Positions 32,544 to 45,100 of a stretch of 64,000 nt of DNA are shown here, in pieces. A model generated the notes under the pieces. That model had not been told where the DNA came from and did no database searches. It saw nothing but the letters and a program-made list of their open reading frames with translations. Position 1 is the first letter of the stretch, and each line of letters begins with the position of its first letter. Source of the stretch: Daphnia pulex (taxonomy: Eukaryota > Arthropoda > Branchiopoda > Diplostraca > Daphniidae); the NCBI RefSeq assembly GCF_021134715.1, contig NC_060023.1, positions 9,362,001-9,426,000 on the forward strand. Direction: 5' to 3'. The translations under genes were made by a program, and so were the position numbers.

Positions 32544-33599
32544 CTCTGTACAATTCTAAAGACTCCGTGCCAATTTAAGCGAACAGAAATGGTCTTTTTG
32601 ATTACTTTTGTGACCTTTTTTACTATCTAAGGCCGGTCCTTTAGATAGTGGGTTTTGGACGTGTCAAATAGATGGCGTGAAAAGAGATTGTGTTTATATG
32701 TGCTTATGATGGCGGCTTGTTGTCAACAGTTCAGCTACAGCTAATTTCTTCACAAATTACCAATGAATTCGTTGGTAAATTGGATATATTTTGTGTACAA
32801 TTTGTTGTGCATGTGTTCTTTTCCGTTTATGTGTTTTATAACCTAAATATTTTTCATTAATTTCCAGGAGAAAATGTGAAAGGGCCAAAGGGGCATGCAG
32901 CCTACTGTCAATTATTGTGTTGTAAATCCTGGGATCCTATTGAATGTGTCATTCAAATGACAGAGGTAACAACCAACACTAGCTTAATCAAGTATTGCTG
33001 AAATATATATTTTTCTCATCTTTTATTGGGAATTTAGGATTCATCATAATTATCGACTGATTCTATTAGACTTGCTAGATCACCAACCCCAGCACGGACT
33101 AATCTCTCATTCCATCTTCTAGAGAACCTTGGATAACTGATCAGATGGTTTCGTGTGTAAGTTTAGAGTTTACTTGTCATGTCACTGAACATTTTGGTTG
33201 CAGTTTAAATGTATGTAGAGTATTGTTCTGCACTAACGTCTATCTAATGTTTATGTTTAATTATTCTTTTACATGATAGACATCAAGCACATTGATGAAA
33301 CAAACTATGAACAAGGTGACTTGATTTTTTATTTACAGGTTCTTAGACTTTATGAGAAGTCATGTCCTCTGATGAAAAAGGACAATGGCGTAAACCCGAT
33401 GGCTGCTACCCTTGAATATCCCTTTTTAGTTGCTAAAACTAGCTAACTAACTAGCTAAAACGGGCCCTCTTGATTTGAGGTATGGCTTTCTGTAGCTAAA
33501 ATCTTATTAAAAATGACTTGTCATCCTAATAAAAGTTCTTTCTGTCTACAGAGGTAACTCCTTTGCTACTTTTAATGGACTTCATCCAATTGGTAAAAG
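32544..33599. other. Intergenic, nothing firmly recognised
   Basis: An exon-like open segment ends with a donor near 32965 (ACAGAG|GTAACA) but shows no known domain and no continuation. Otherwise non-coding. Confidence 0.35.
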
Positions 33600-33700
33600 C
33601 TGACGAGAGAATGCTGTGATTCAAGACTGATAGATTGTGTAGTTGTTAGATCAATCACAAGTGCATATCTGGGCTCCCTTCTTTTCTGTGGTCTCCCTGG
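33600..33700 (-). repeat. Inverted partner of the 30.7 kb repeat
   Basis: Reverse complement of 30660-30790 as described there; ACAAGTGCATATCTGGGCTC lies at 33657-33676. Confidence 0.6.
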
Positions 33701-33894
33701 CTACAGTCAATTAAGGCAGTGTCTCCCCCTGTCTTCATTGACTACCTGTGCAAGTTTTAGAAGCAGTTTATCACCCAAATGAAACAAAAAGAGTTTGTTA
33801 GGCTTGTTTTATTTGGGTATAATTGGTTTTAAAACTTGCACAGAAAAACAATTGTCTTGTACCGGACGCTTTGTTTATTAAATACAAACCATTT

Positions 33895-34085
33895 TTATGA
33901 TAAATAGTGAAATTTTAGTCATTTAATTACATTAACTTAATTTAATTTCATCAATTTAAGTTAATTTCATTAACTTAATTTAATTACTTTAATTTAAATT
34001 GTTAAAATTTAATTGCTCAATATTTAATTTAATTTTTATTTAGATTTAATTCATTCCATTTTAAGCGTTTCAGTTGATTGGTATT
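33895..34085. repeat. AT-rich low-complexity tract
   Basis: Short words such as TTAATTTAATT and CATTAACTTAATTTAATT recur many times within about 150 bp, giving a degenerate tandem structure of A/T only plus rare C/G. Confidence 0.7.
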
Positions 34086-34889
34086 TTTTTATTTGGGTGA
34101 TATTTAAATTTTATAGATTACAAGTGAAATGTGAAAGGATATAAACAGTAAAGTTATCATAACAACACAAGATTACAGGTTTGACTTAAGCAGTTTGGCC
34201 ATCAATTTGTAAGGAATAATTTAAATATCATGGGGATAAAGATAATATCATAACCAACAACAGCAGATAAAAACCTTAATGTCGAAGAGGTTTCACCAAC
34301 ATGGGCTGCAACATGTGACATGGAATAGCAAATTAATATCAGGTTACTTCAATCATACGCTACAGGATCGATAAACATATCAGACAAAAGTATTTTAATC
34401 TTCAACCCGAATTTCACTGCCACAGCACCATCTGGATACCACCAACATCTGCTATTTCGAGGACTAAGGCAAAATCCAGGATAGCAATCAGCTTGAACAG
34501 GCGGCAGACTGCAAAACCACGGCAAATTTCCACCATCCTATCAGAAAACAAAAAAAAATAAGATATAAGAGAACTTCAAAACTTCATATCTAGTTTGTAG
34601 AATTAAGAGGAAATTTAGCTGATAACTTCTTCCTAAGAAAATCGACAATCTAGAACTCCGTCAATAAGGCAATAGACCATCCTTTCACAATAACTTCAAT
34701 TGTTACAACTAATTTCTTGCGTCGGTTATGAGTCAAATTTGTGACTTAACACATTTCAATAAAAGCCTTCACTTCTGGAGTTCTAACTAACAATCACAAT
34801 CAATCAATTACCATTTCTAGAAGTATTCTTGCAGTTATTCTTCTAGTATTGCTTCTAAATTTGTGGAAAACACCAACTTCATTGACAGT
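34086..34889. other. Intergenic, nothing recognised
   Basis: AT-rich non-coding DNA downstream (in minus orientation) of repeat copy B. Confidence 0.4.
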
Positions 34890-35830
34890 ATGCAGAAGAA
34901 TGATGCATCACATTGTCACTGTTGAGAAAAAGCAAATTCATTAATTAACATTTTAATCTATAGCCAAGTAAAAAAATCATGCTATGGAAGACAAACAGAA
35001 ATATCAAATCAATTTTAAATTAAATTTTAGACCAAATGCAATCTAACACCAGCAAAATTCTTTAAACTGCAAGACAAGGTTGCATCAACAGTTTTTAAAG
35101 GAGTTTGTTCTGGTTTTATAAAAAAAGCAAATGACAGTCTAGGTCAAGCTAATCAAGCAGGCAACTCTTTCAATAGAATTTATCTTTAAAAAAAATTACC
35201 CACTACAAAATTTTAATTGGACTTCCCCAGTTGCAACCCATATTCACAATCAAATTACCAGCATGTCTGTGTTGCGTTTAACTTCAGGATCCAGCAATGT
35301 AGACTGCTTCCAGGAGATTCAACTAAACTTCGTTTGAACTCCCTTTCAACAGCTGGCTGCTGCAGCAAAAACCTCCTGCATGACATTGATGAGGCTCAGG
35401 CTTTGTCATGTTAACAAATTCTTCAGCAGATGAGGAAAGGGTTCTTTTACCTGAAAATAAACTGATAACTTATCTTTAGAATTAAAAATACTACCCTACT
35501 TCATTAAGCTTACATGTACATTACCTTTATATTTTTCCCTCTTTACATCATGTGTCTCACAATACAGTTGTGACCCTCTCAAAGACGCATCTTCATGACA
35601 CGGCACCTACCACGTGGAGAAAGGCAAATATTCGACATGCTTTTACATTTAGATAGAAATAAATTAGCAAATGGGCTTTTCAAAAGTCTTATCTAATAGG
35701 ATTCACTTACTTGCATTAAATGGTTCACTTTCGGTTCAGTTTGGACGAATTGCGTGGAAATACCTATTCATAGAACTGCAACAAGGGACGACATTTTTGG
35801 GATAGGTACAGCAGGCTACATGATTACATG
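34890..35830 (-). repeat. Diverged segmental repeat, copy B
   Basis: Minus-strand relative of copies A and C. In minus orientation it holds CGAAAGTGAACC, a donor GTAAGTGAATCC, an intron-like spacer, an acceptor AAAAG and CATGTCGAATATTTGCC..CTCCACGTGG, then further down sequence near 35290-35420 (around AGTCTACATTGCTGG) and 34900-35080 that also recurs in copy C. B and C form a tandem pair about 1.15-1.5 kb apart. Confidence 0.6.
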
Positions 35831-36029
35831 AGGCAAGGATGTTTGTTACCTGTAAATTCACCACATCAAACATTCATATTTTTAAATAAACATATAGAAT
35901 ACAAGCAAATACCATTTAGATGGTGAAAAACGTCAAGGCAATCATCACGAAGAAATAACTAAATCGTCCTCGAACAACGTCCCAGAAAGAAATAAAATGT
36001 CACTCTTCCTTCTGCTCCACACATGCCCC

Positions 36030-37400
36030 TAAATTACCAACATACGTAGGATGCATCACGTTGTCACCTATTGGGGAAAAAACGAAACCCACTGACTAAC
36101 TTAAAACATGAAGTAAAAAAGAAAATAACCATCAAGTTAACCTAAAATATAGATTAAATACAGCAAATTCTTTAAATTATAAGACAAGGTTGCACCATAA
36201 GTTTGTTTGAGGGAATTGGAATTTCTTGTTTCATCAAAGAGAAAATTTCACTCAGCACAAGCTGATCAAGCAGGCATCTATCCTCTCAACAAAACCCCAG
36301 TCCCACCTTAACATTGAAATTGGACTTGACCAGACATCCACAGTTACAACCCATAATCACAATCAAATTACCATTTCATTATGTCTTTGTTGCTGTTTAA
36401 ACTTCAGGTAACATTTCCCCACTTCAGGATGACACCAGCAACCAGCAATGTAGACTGCTTCCAGGGGCTGCAGCTCAGCTTGATTTTAACTCTCTTTCGC
36501 CAGTTGGCTGCAACAAAACTTCCTGCAGGACAGCAATGAAGCTTAGACGTGGTCATGTTGTTTAATTCTTCATAAGGATTGTCTTATCTTAAAATTAAAT
36601 TATATAATCAATTGCACTATTGAAGGGATATTTATGTAACTTAAGCATCTGCATGGGATAGTACTCAAATTGAACCTACATGGGAAACAATATACAACGT
36701 AAAGGCAAAATGGACAGCAGTTTAAGCCCACATGGCCGGATTTTTAATAGATACTATATCTACACATACCGACAGATTATAATTCCAGCAAGTATTGGCC
36801 TAAGTACATGTCTGCAGAAGCCAAGTGCATCTCAGCCTAATGGAAATTGCAAAACCAAACACGAAAAATAAACATAGTCATGGGGTATCTATGGTTTTTA
36901 CTTGGCACTAAGATTACTTTTTAAAGTTAATGGGAATGTCCGTTCTGATCAATTACAAACTGACTCCACAACTGCTGTCTTCAATGGAAGTATGAAAAAA
37001 TATCAATCGTCTTCAACATCAATACTTCTCACCTACTTGGTTAAGCTTACAAATCAAGAGTAGAAGAGAAGTACTTGATTACGTTTTCAGATTTCTTCTT
37101 TGTATCACATTTGTCCTGCAATATAGAAGAGGCAGCAGCAGCATCTTCATGACACGGCAGCGACCACGTGGAGAAAGGCAAGATCTTCGATATGCTGCAA
37201 CAAATAGATCAAGGTAGATTGGCACATTGGCTTTTCGAAAACTTTTAATTGCCACGATTAACTTACTTGCTTTGTATTAGTTCACTTTCGGTTCAGCTTG
37301 ATCGAAGACGAATGGCGTGGAAATACTTCATCTTGTTCGAAACGTGCAACGTACAGCAAGAGACGACATTTTACGAAATGGTACACGTTGATGAACATGT
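36030..37400 (-). repeat. Diverged segmental repeat, copy C
   Basis: Tandem neighbour of copy B on the minus strand. Its exon-like part (minus strand) follows an acceptor TTGTTGCAG and reads ATATCGAAGATCTTGCC, then CTCCACGTGGTCGCTGCC. Here, unlike in copy A, one frame stays open through GACAAATGTGATACA to about 37055. TGCATCACGTTGTCACC (36050) and CAGCAATGTAGACTGC (36442) are shared with copy B. Confidence 0.6.
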
Positions 37401-37989
37401 TACTTGAAAATTCACTACGCACAATAATCTCATTTTCAATAACCATAAAGAATACAAGTAGCTACCATTTATCTGACGAACAATTTCAGGAAGACGATTA
37501 CCTCGCAATGCCTCGCCCAACGTTCTCGGACACCGCCTGGAAAGAAAAGACAGGACTCTGCAGTCAGGACTTGGACGCACTACGGTCGAATAGCTCAATC
37601 CCTAAACACACTGAAATATTTAGCCACCTAGTGACAGCCCTTAGAAATCCACGGACAACTAGAGTCGGACTCGGACGGAAAATTAAAAAAAGGTTAAATC
37701 TATTGCCACGACATAAATAATGTTGGGTTCTTTTCGGCGTCACAGGAACACACATACTTATTATCGAATTTAGAAACTGACAGTAGATAAAAAAAACGCA
37801 ATTATCGGAAATTTAACAAGTGGACTTTGTTGATGGATAGTTATAGTCAGATATCACAAATAAGTTATTACCTCACAATAACTGCCGATCATTTTTACAG
37901 GGATGTCCCAAGTAGCTGAAACTGACTAATTTCTAATTTGACAGCTGAAAATTATTAAAGGCAAAATTTAATAAAGCCATCAAGCGTTA
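37401..37989. other. Intergenic, nothing recognised
   Basis: The open stretch 37298-37720 (+) overlaps repeat copy C antisense and has no recognisable domain. No feature is called. Confidence 0.4.
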
Positions 37990-38052
37990 TAGAGTAGTCT
38001 AACGTCCGAAGTTGCCAGTTCGACTTGGACGAATGGACGTTAGACTACTCTA
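37990..38052. repeat. Perfect 18 bp stem hairpin
   Basis: TAGAGTAGTCTAACGTCC (37990-38007) is the exact reverse complement of GGACGTTAGACTACTCTA (38035-38052), with a 27-base loop that has a weaker inner pairing (CGAAGT with ACTTGG). It could be a small foldback transposon relic or a structured RNA. Confidence 0.75.
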
Positions 38053-39139
38053 TTAGAAAAAAGAAACGTAGTTACAAGTAATTAAGTAAACGTAGACGTA
38101 AGTAATACTAGACTATACTACTAATCATCATCCAAAATCGAAGTGGCGTTTTTTTTCATTTACACGTATCCTTCAACATGCAAAACAATTTGTTGTATTG
38201 AATTTTCGCTTAATTAGCCATCTAGTGTGACAATCGTTAACTAAAGTTTCAAGTCGAAAACCATCCGCACTGGATAGAAAAAAACGCCGTTCGTTACTCA
38301 TGAAACATGAAAAAAAAGGAGTCGAATTGCGCGAAATTATTGCGTGAAATCTGTCAGTCGCATGACAAGTAGAATATTAACGACTTTGTATTGACACTAA
38401 CAAAAAAAAAACAGACACACACACACACTCACGTACGCAGACAGTCACGCACAACTGAGCATAATTGATTCACCAATAAACTGAGTTATAGATCTGTGTT
38501 GAGAAGAAGAGGGAGAGTGGAGATGATCTACATCGAAGATTCCCTATTACATAGTTATTCCACATTTGATACAACACTCGGTCACTCCGCTTCCTCTGCA
38601 TCAAACAAAATGAACTTGGGGAACCAAACGAAACACAAAAGAGAAAGACATCAAAGTGTTTTGTGAAAACAAACATCAAGTCGTAGATATGTAGATCACT
38701 CCTACCAGCCCTATTATACGCTGAAAGGAATAATGATTTCAAGTTTTTCTTCTTCATAAATTAGAATATTTCAAGACGATAATTCGACATGAGGGGGGGG
38801 GGGATATAATAAAAAGTCGAGAAATGTCCACAACAGAATTGACAGATAATTATACGTTATGAAAGATGATGAAATTGCACATGACGTCCCTTTTTTCCTT
38901 AAATTTTTTTTTGTGAGTGTGTTAAATCTGACTCGAAATAAAAGCACAACGAGACACCGTTAAACAGATATGATTCAGTTGATATCGATTTGGATTATTC
39001 GAATATTTCAAAAAGAAGAATTTTGGAAAGTTGCAAGAAATCGAAGAGAATGAAGAAATGAAACAGTGAGCCAAAAACTGATTTGAAGAAGAAGTGACAT
39101 TGAATTGATATTGAATTTCGAAGAGTAAGGTGGGGGATG
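38053..39139. other. 3' flank of u-shaped
   Basis: Non-coding. It likely contains the long 3' untranslated region of the minus-strand u-shaped gene. A CA repeat lies at 38417-38430 and a G run at 38793-38803. I did not find a convincing poly(A) signal position. Confidence 0.4.
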
Positions 39140-39152
39140 GGGGGGGGGGGGG
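39140..39152. repeat. Homopolymer of 13 G (C on the u-shaped strand)
   Basis: On the coding strand of u-shaped a run of 13 C starts a few bases after the TAA stop codon, so it sits at the head of the 3' untranslated region. Such runs are unstable and also prone to sequencing error. Confidence 0.8.
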
Positions 39153-39154
39153 AA

Positions 39155-42100
39155 TTAAGTGGGTGTGGCCTCTGAGTGGTGGTTGGGGGCCGGTGGAGGG
39201 CTGGCTGAGTTTCCGGCCTCCAATTCTTCATCCTCGTCGTCCATGTCGTCCATATTTTCATCCCTGTCATGGTCCCGGTCCTCCTGATCCTCTAACGGGG
39301 CTTGACTAGAGCAGTAGTACTTTTTGTGAGCCAGAAACGTGTTCATGTAAGTGAACGTGATATTGCACGACTTGCAGTGCTTCCGAAATGGATCAGTTCC
39401 GGTGGCGGCGCCTGCAGTTCCCGAATGAAAATCGGATGTCAAATTGTTCAGAGGAGGGGAGTGACCTTCGCCGGAATGGGACGAATTGGAACCGCCAGTC
39501 GAGGATTGGTGCATCATCATGACGTCATCCGGATCGATCTTCACTTGGATGGCTTCGTCCGGCGATCCGGTCGACATCATCCGACTGTTGGGCAGCGACG
39601 ACGGTGTGCTGGTCAGGGCCGGCCTCGGCGGAGGGGAGTGATCCGTCATGGTTTTCGTCCGGTTGCCGGCCATGTTGGGATCGGAGAACGGAGTTTTGGC
39701 CATGGCCGCTGGATTGTTGTTGACGGCCTGTTGGAGAAAGTTGGAACTGACGACGGCCACTTCGCTGATTTCCCGACCGTGGACCAACTTGGAGTGGCGG
39801 ATGACGTTGCCTCGATAGCTGGAACTGTAACAGCAAAGATCGCAAAGGAAGAGCTTGTCGGATCGGCATCCAGCTCCAGTTGTTGGACCCGGGGAATGAT
39901 TCGCGATCCGCTGCGCCAACTGGAGAAATTGCAGACCGGCCAGAGACGATCCGCCGAGCTCTCGTCTGTCTCTCGAGTTTCCGACGGAAGCATCCGCACT
40001 TTGCGGATGGGCCGCCGAGAGAACTTTGGCGCAGACTTCCGGCGGGATGCCCAACGACTTGAAAATCTGGTCGACATCCGGCGGCGAGTTGGGCATCCCA
40101 CCGGCAGCCGGATTGAATTCGCCAACCGCTCCGGTCCCACCCATAATGCAGGAAATGTAATTATCCTCGCACAAATCCGCGTTACGGCGATCGAAATGGA
40201 TGCGGACGTGGGTGCGCATTCCGCGCAAAGTGTTGCCGCGGTAGCCGCAGACGGAGCACCGGAACGCTCGCACGTTCGAATGCGTCTCCATGTGCTTCTG
40301 TGCGGATGCCGCCGTGGGGCTGACGACATCGCAGCACGGACATTTCCACCCTTGCGGCTGGATGGGTCCCGATCCGCCTGCAGTTGGACTTGCACCTGCT
40401 TCGTCATCAAATGAACCACTTAAGATTATTACGAAAAAATGACGAATGGTGTAACCGATTTATGATACCATTATTGCTGGGAGACGGACCGGAAGCGTTG
40501 GGTGAAGCGGTCAGCGATTCCTGGTTGGCTTTCCTCGCATCCGCAGCATTTTTAAGTGCTGGATCGACCTCTCTTTTGAGACAATAGTAATTACGATGGG
40601 CCTGTAGAACGACGGCGGATTCGAATTCGATTCCGCACAAGGGACAAGCATGCTTATTGGCCCGTTGAATCACTGGATCGCGATGGATCACAGGAGCTGC
40701 TGCCGCCGCCGCCGCCGCTGTTTCTTCTGCTTGATTTCCGTTGACCTGTTCGGCAGCGGCCGGGGCCGGGGGCAATTCTTTATTGCCCGGCTGGCCAGAC
40801 TGCGTCTGGTGTCGGGCGGCGCAATAGTATTGCTTGTGGACCAGGTAGCTTTCCATCCGCCGGAAGCTGATGTTGCACTCTTCGCAAGGGATGGCGCTGC
40901 TGGGTCGCTGCGCCTGGTGGATCAAATCCGTTTTATTAGACGAAGGTACAACAGGGGCGGTGGGCGGGGCTTTGAAACTTGCTTGCAAAACGGCGTTCTC
41001 CAGCATGGCCAGCCACTGGGCCGGATTGGACGTCATGTCGTGGCCGGAAGGGACTCCCAGGCACATGCCCAGCGCTTCCAGTTCGGCAAATACTTTGGGT
41101 GGAAGGAACGGCAGGGCCGGGTTCTGTGGCTGCTGCGACGCATTGGCGTCGGGGCTGGATTGGTTGACGTGGGCCAACTCCTCCCTGATGCGGATGCCGC
41201 CAGTGGCGCTGGAAGTCGATTCCTTGCTAGAGGCTTCCGTCGTGGCGGCTGGCTCCGACTCGCTGGCTTTGGAACTCAGATCCAGCGCCATTTCGGGTGG
41301 AATGGTCGAATTCGAATTGGCCGCTGCGGGAGGCTCAGCCGGAGGAGGAGCGGATGGGACTGGAGTGACCGAAATAGCTGGTATAACCGGGGCCGGCGCT
41401 GCTGAAACAGTTGCTGGAGTAGTTGGGGCAGTTGAAGCGGCCGGAGTGACGACCACGGATGACACGGTGGATCTAGGATCTTCCGGCGAGTCGGCCCGGA
41501 ACTGGATATCGCCGTGAGGTGAGACAATCACTGAATGAGGTGGCATGGGCTGATCGGCCGTCAGTATGCGGGCAGACTGGAGTATGCAGAGCGGAATAAC
41601 GATCGGCGGATGAGTTGGCAGCATCAAAATGGTCATGGGACTCCCGCCGGCATTCTGAACTCGTCCGGCTGCCTCTGCCGACGGAAGGGTCTTCTCCAAA
41701 ACTGGAACGGGCGATCCGGCCGACAGGGACGATTTCCTCGACTGGCAATAGTGCTGCTTGTGGACTTGGTACGTCTTGAACGAGGAGAATTGGATCTTGC
41801 AATCGGCACAGAAGCGATCCGCGCCGGAATCGGCGCCCGCCCGATTGGCTCCTGGCTCGTCTTGAAATTTGTTGACCATCCGGAATTCTGGCGAAGAACC
41901 GGCCGTGGGTCTGTCGGAGGACAAGGAGCGTGTCGGTTCCAAATGGACGGCCGGAAGCGGAGGAGGTGGAGGAGAGACCGGATGAGTGGCCAGCAGCGGC
42001 AAACCCACATGAACCCTCATGTGCCGGTTGAGGCTGACTCGCTTATCGGCGCTGAACGAGCAGTACGGGCAGGCGTAGTAGCGTCCACTCCGTCGAATCT

Positions 42101-45100
42101 TTGGTGCGGATGGACGATCGTTCAACTGCGATAGAAACACAAAAGTCAATTCAATTCACCGATTTTATCAAAAATGAAATTGTATATTGTATTCATCAAT
42201 CTCGGGTTCATTTTCTTATAATGCTGTACCAGTTCGTCCATTTGCTCGGGAGTTTGACTCCGGCCGTTGCTCAAAGGAACGTTGGCCATCATTTCCGTCT
42301 GCGTCGGAAGTCCCGGAAGCGGAGATTCGTTGGTGACAGGCGCTGAGGCTACCGCCGTCGTCACTTGAGGCCGTTTCGAGCAATAATAAGTCGCGTGGGC
42401 GCCCAGCGTCGAGGCCGAACTGAAGCAAATGCCGCAAGACGGACACATGTGATTTAATCCAGCTTGAAAAAAAAATAAAATAAAATTCATCGATTAATGC
42501 CAATCAAAAAGAAAAAGTCTTTGGTTGTTATACCTGATGATTTACTGCTGGCCGGCGGAGTTGGAGACAATCGACTCGGAATCGGCGGTGGCGGCGGCGG
42601 AGGAGGTGCCACAGGCAAATTCATCAGAGAACCTTCATCACAAGAAAGAGAAACAAAGTCAATTTTTTTGTTGTGTTCCAAATTAATGAGTTGTCAATTA
42701 TTTGTTGTCCTCCACACAAGTCGACGGAATCCAGTTTAAAGATACGGTGGGGGGGGGGGAGAGAAAAATTTGCATAAAACGAATATATATAAGTTTTTAT
42801 CTGTTGGAAAAGAAAAAAAAAGTAGTTGGGAAAGGATCAAGAAGAGCTTTGAAATCATCATGCCAGCGATTGAGATTTGATGTTTCCAAGCGATAACAAT
42901 TGAAAACGAGTCGGAGGGCAGCAGTCATCCTCCCTCCTTCTCTTCTATCTCTTCTCCTCCTCCTCCTCCTTCTAAACTGGAACTGGTATAGAATACATTA
43001 TGCAGCTGCTGGGTCGATGCGATAATACGCAGCTGATGGCTGATTGGCCGCTGATGCGTTCAGTGTGTCGCGGTGCCGTGTTCAGTTTCCATTAGCTGGC
43101 GCAATCAAGATGTAGATAAATCTGTATAGCTCCAGCTCCAGCTAGCTCTCTCTCTCCACTGGTATTATATATATATATATTCCAGCAGGATAGTGTGGAG
43201 CATAGATCTATAAGGCTGGAGGGGAGGACGGGTGGGCTAGGGAGGGGGGGATTTAGACCGGCCTCCCTCTCTTTCTCTCTCTCGGGAGCGGCGGCCTTGA
43301 ATGGAGAGATGCTGATATGGACGTCGCCAAAAAACTAACAGAAGAAACTGGAAGAAGAAGTAGAAGAAGGTTCGCGCTCGGCGACCAGTTATCATCATCA
43401 TCCAAGCAAATACTGTAATGTTCAGTCGCCGGAAGGAATTGGATTTTAGCCTGGGTAATCATAATCACGCAGGCACGGGAGGAGGAGGGTCTCTAAACTA
43501 TACATTCGCCATATTATATGTCTATCGACAGAACGACCCTATCCCCCGACCGACCGATTCATATCTCGCAAGCCAAATGGAAAATGTTACAAGATTTTAT
43601 AGAGCTGCTGATTAATCAAAGTCCCGTACACACACACACACGCATACACAATATTTCGGTCGAAATGCATCCGGTCGGCCTTGGATGATGGACGTGAAAC
43701 CATATCTTCTCTTCCCTAGCTTATTTATCCCGAAAAAATTCGTTTCGCGCTTAATCGACAATTGTTTATCGTTACATTATTTCCTCTCCCTCCTCTCTCT
43801 CTCGGCGGATATCCAATGTTTGATAATCAAATTTCAAAATGAAAAATGAAAATACAAAAATAAAAAAGGAGCTGGTGATTCTTACCGTTGGGTAAACTTT
43901 GGCGCAAAAGGGCAAAGTACTGGAGGCTGTGGAGCAGATCGGCGCTGAGCAACGGATGTTGAGTCGGTAAAGACGGCGGATGAGGTGGTTGTACGGCTGC
44001 CGCTGCTGCTGCTGCTGTTGCCGGTGGTGACGGCCTGGATGCGCTCGGAATGATAATCAACTCGTCCGGTTCGAGTTCGCGGCGCCGTTTGACGGCAATC
44101 GTCTGCAGAGGCGGAGGCGTCGGTCCCATTTTTGGACCAGCGGCCGGCAACTTGTGGGCCGATTGATCCGCTTCTTCCGACGCTCGCGAAGACGTCCGCA
44201 CCCGAGCCGACGGAAGCGGTGGCTGCTGCTGCTGCGGAGGTGGCGGAGGTGGAGGCGTCGCGGCGGCGCTGGAACTGGTCGTCGTCAAACTCACTCCGTC
44301 CTCCTCCAGTTCTTCCTCCTCTTCCATCGACAGGGCCGACGACTTGGTGTCGCCGCCGTTCAGACTCTCGTCGTCCATTCCAGGTAACTCGTCGTCTCCT
44401 GGAAATCAAAAAAGAAACACAAAAATAAATACAAATTCCGCCAATGAAATCAAACGAATCGCGGGAAATTCTTCCACATTCAAAAGAACCGCCTGGTGGT
44501 AAATTCACGACCATCGGGAATTGATGAAGCGTCGTGCGTGAATATTTCAAATGACTTGCGACATTAAAAAAATAAAATAAAAATTCTGTGAGGTAGCGCG
44601 TGCGCGTTATGGATCATCCGTCATTTCCGGATGAATCCACCTCGAGAATGCGCTAGGCGCGTGCGGGAGTAGTCTACCACCCCCCTTAAAAAAAAGATAC
44701 GTGCACACTTGTCTTCTCCTCTTCCCGTTTTCTACTTGGATTCGTCTGACTGAATAAAAATGAGAAGACATTTTTGGAGAAAAACAACAAAAATGTGGGC
44801 AAGAAGAAAACAATGTCGTTCATCAAAGGAGGAAGGGGGGGCCAACGAAATTGATCCGAACGGAATGCGGATGGATGATGATGTTTTATCGCGATCAAAA
44901 CCAAAGTTCTTCTTCTTCTTCTTCTTTTTTATCGCCACGGGCGCCTAACCGCGGGCCCACCTATCAGACACGCATGCTCATTTATTTATAATTTATAGCT
45001 CAGCGATGCATCAGCCGAGATAACTGCCGTATAGACGCCTCCTCCTCCTTTCTTTTGCGCGCTGGATGGCGATTTATTTCGCGCGCGCGTTCCTATTCTT

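Noticed and set aside
39302-41802. Large plus-strand open frames (up to 370 residues) over the u-shaped exons
   Set aside because: They are antisense shadows of GC-rich coding exons; the minus strand encodes nine coherent zinc fingers.
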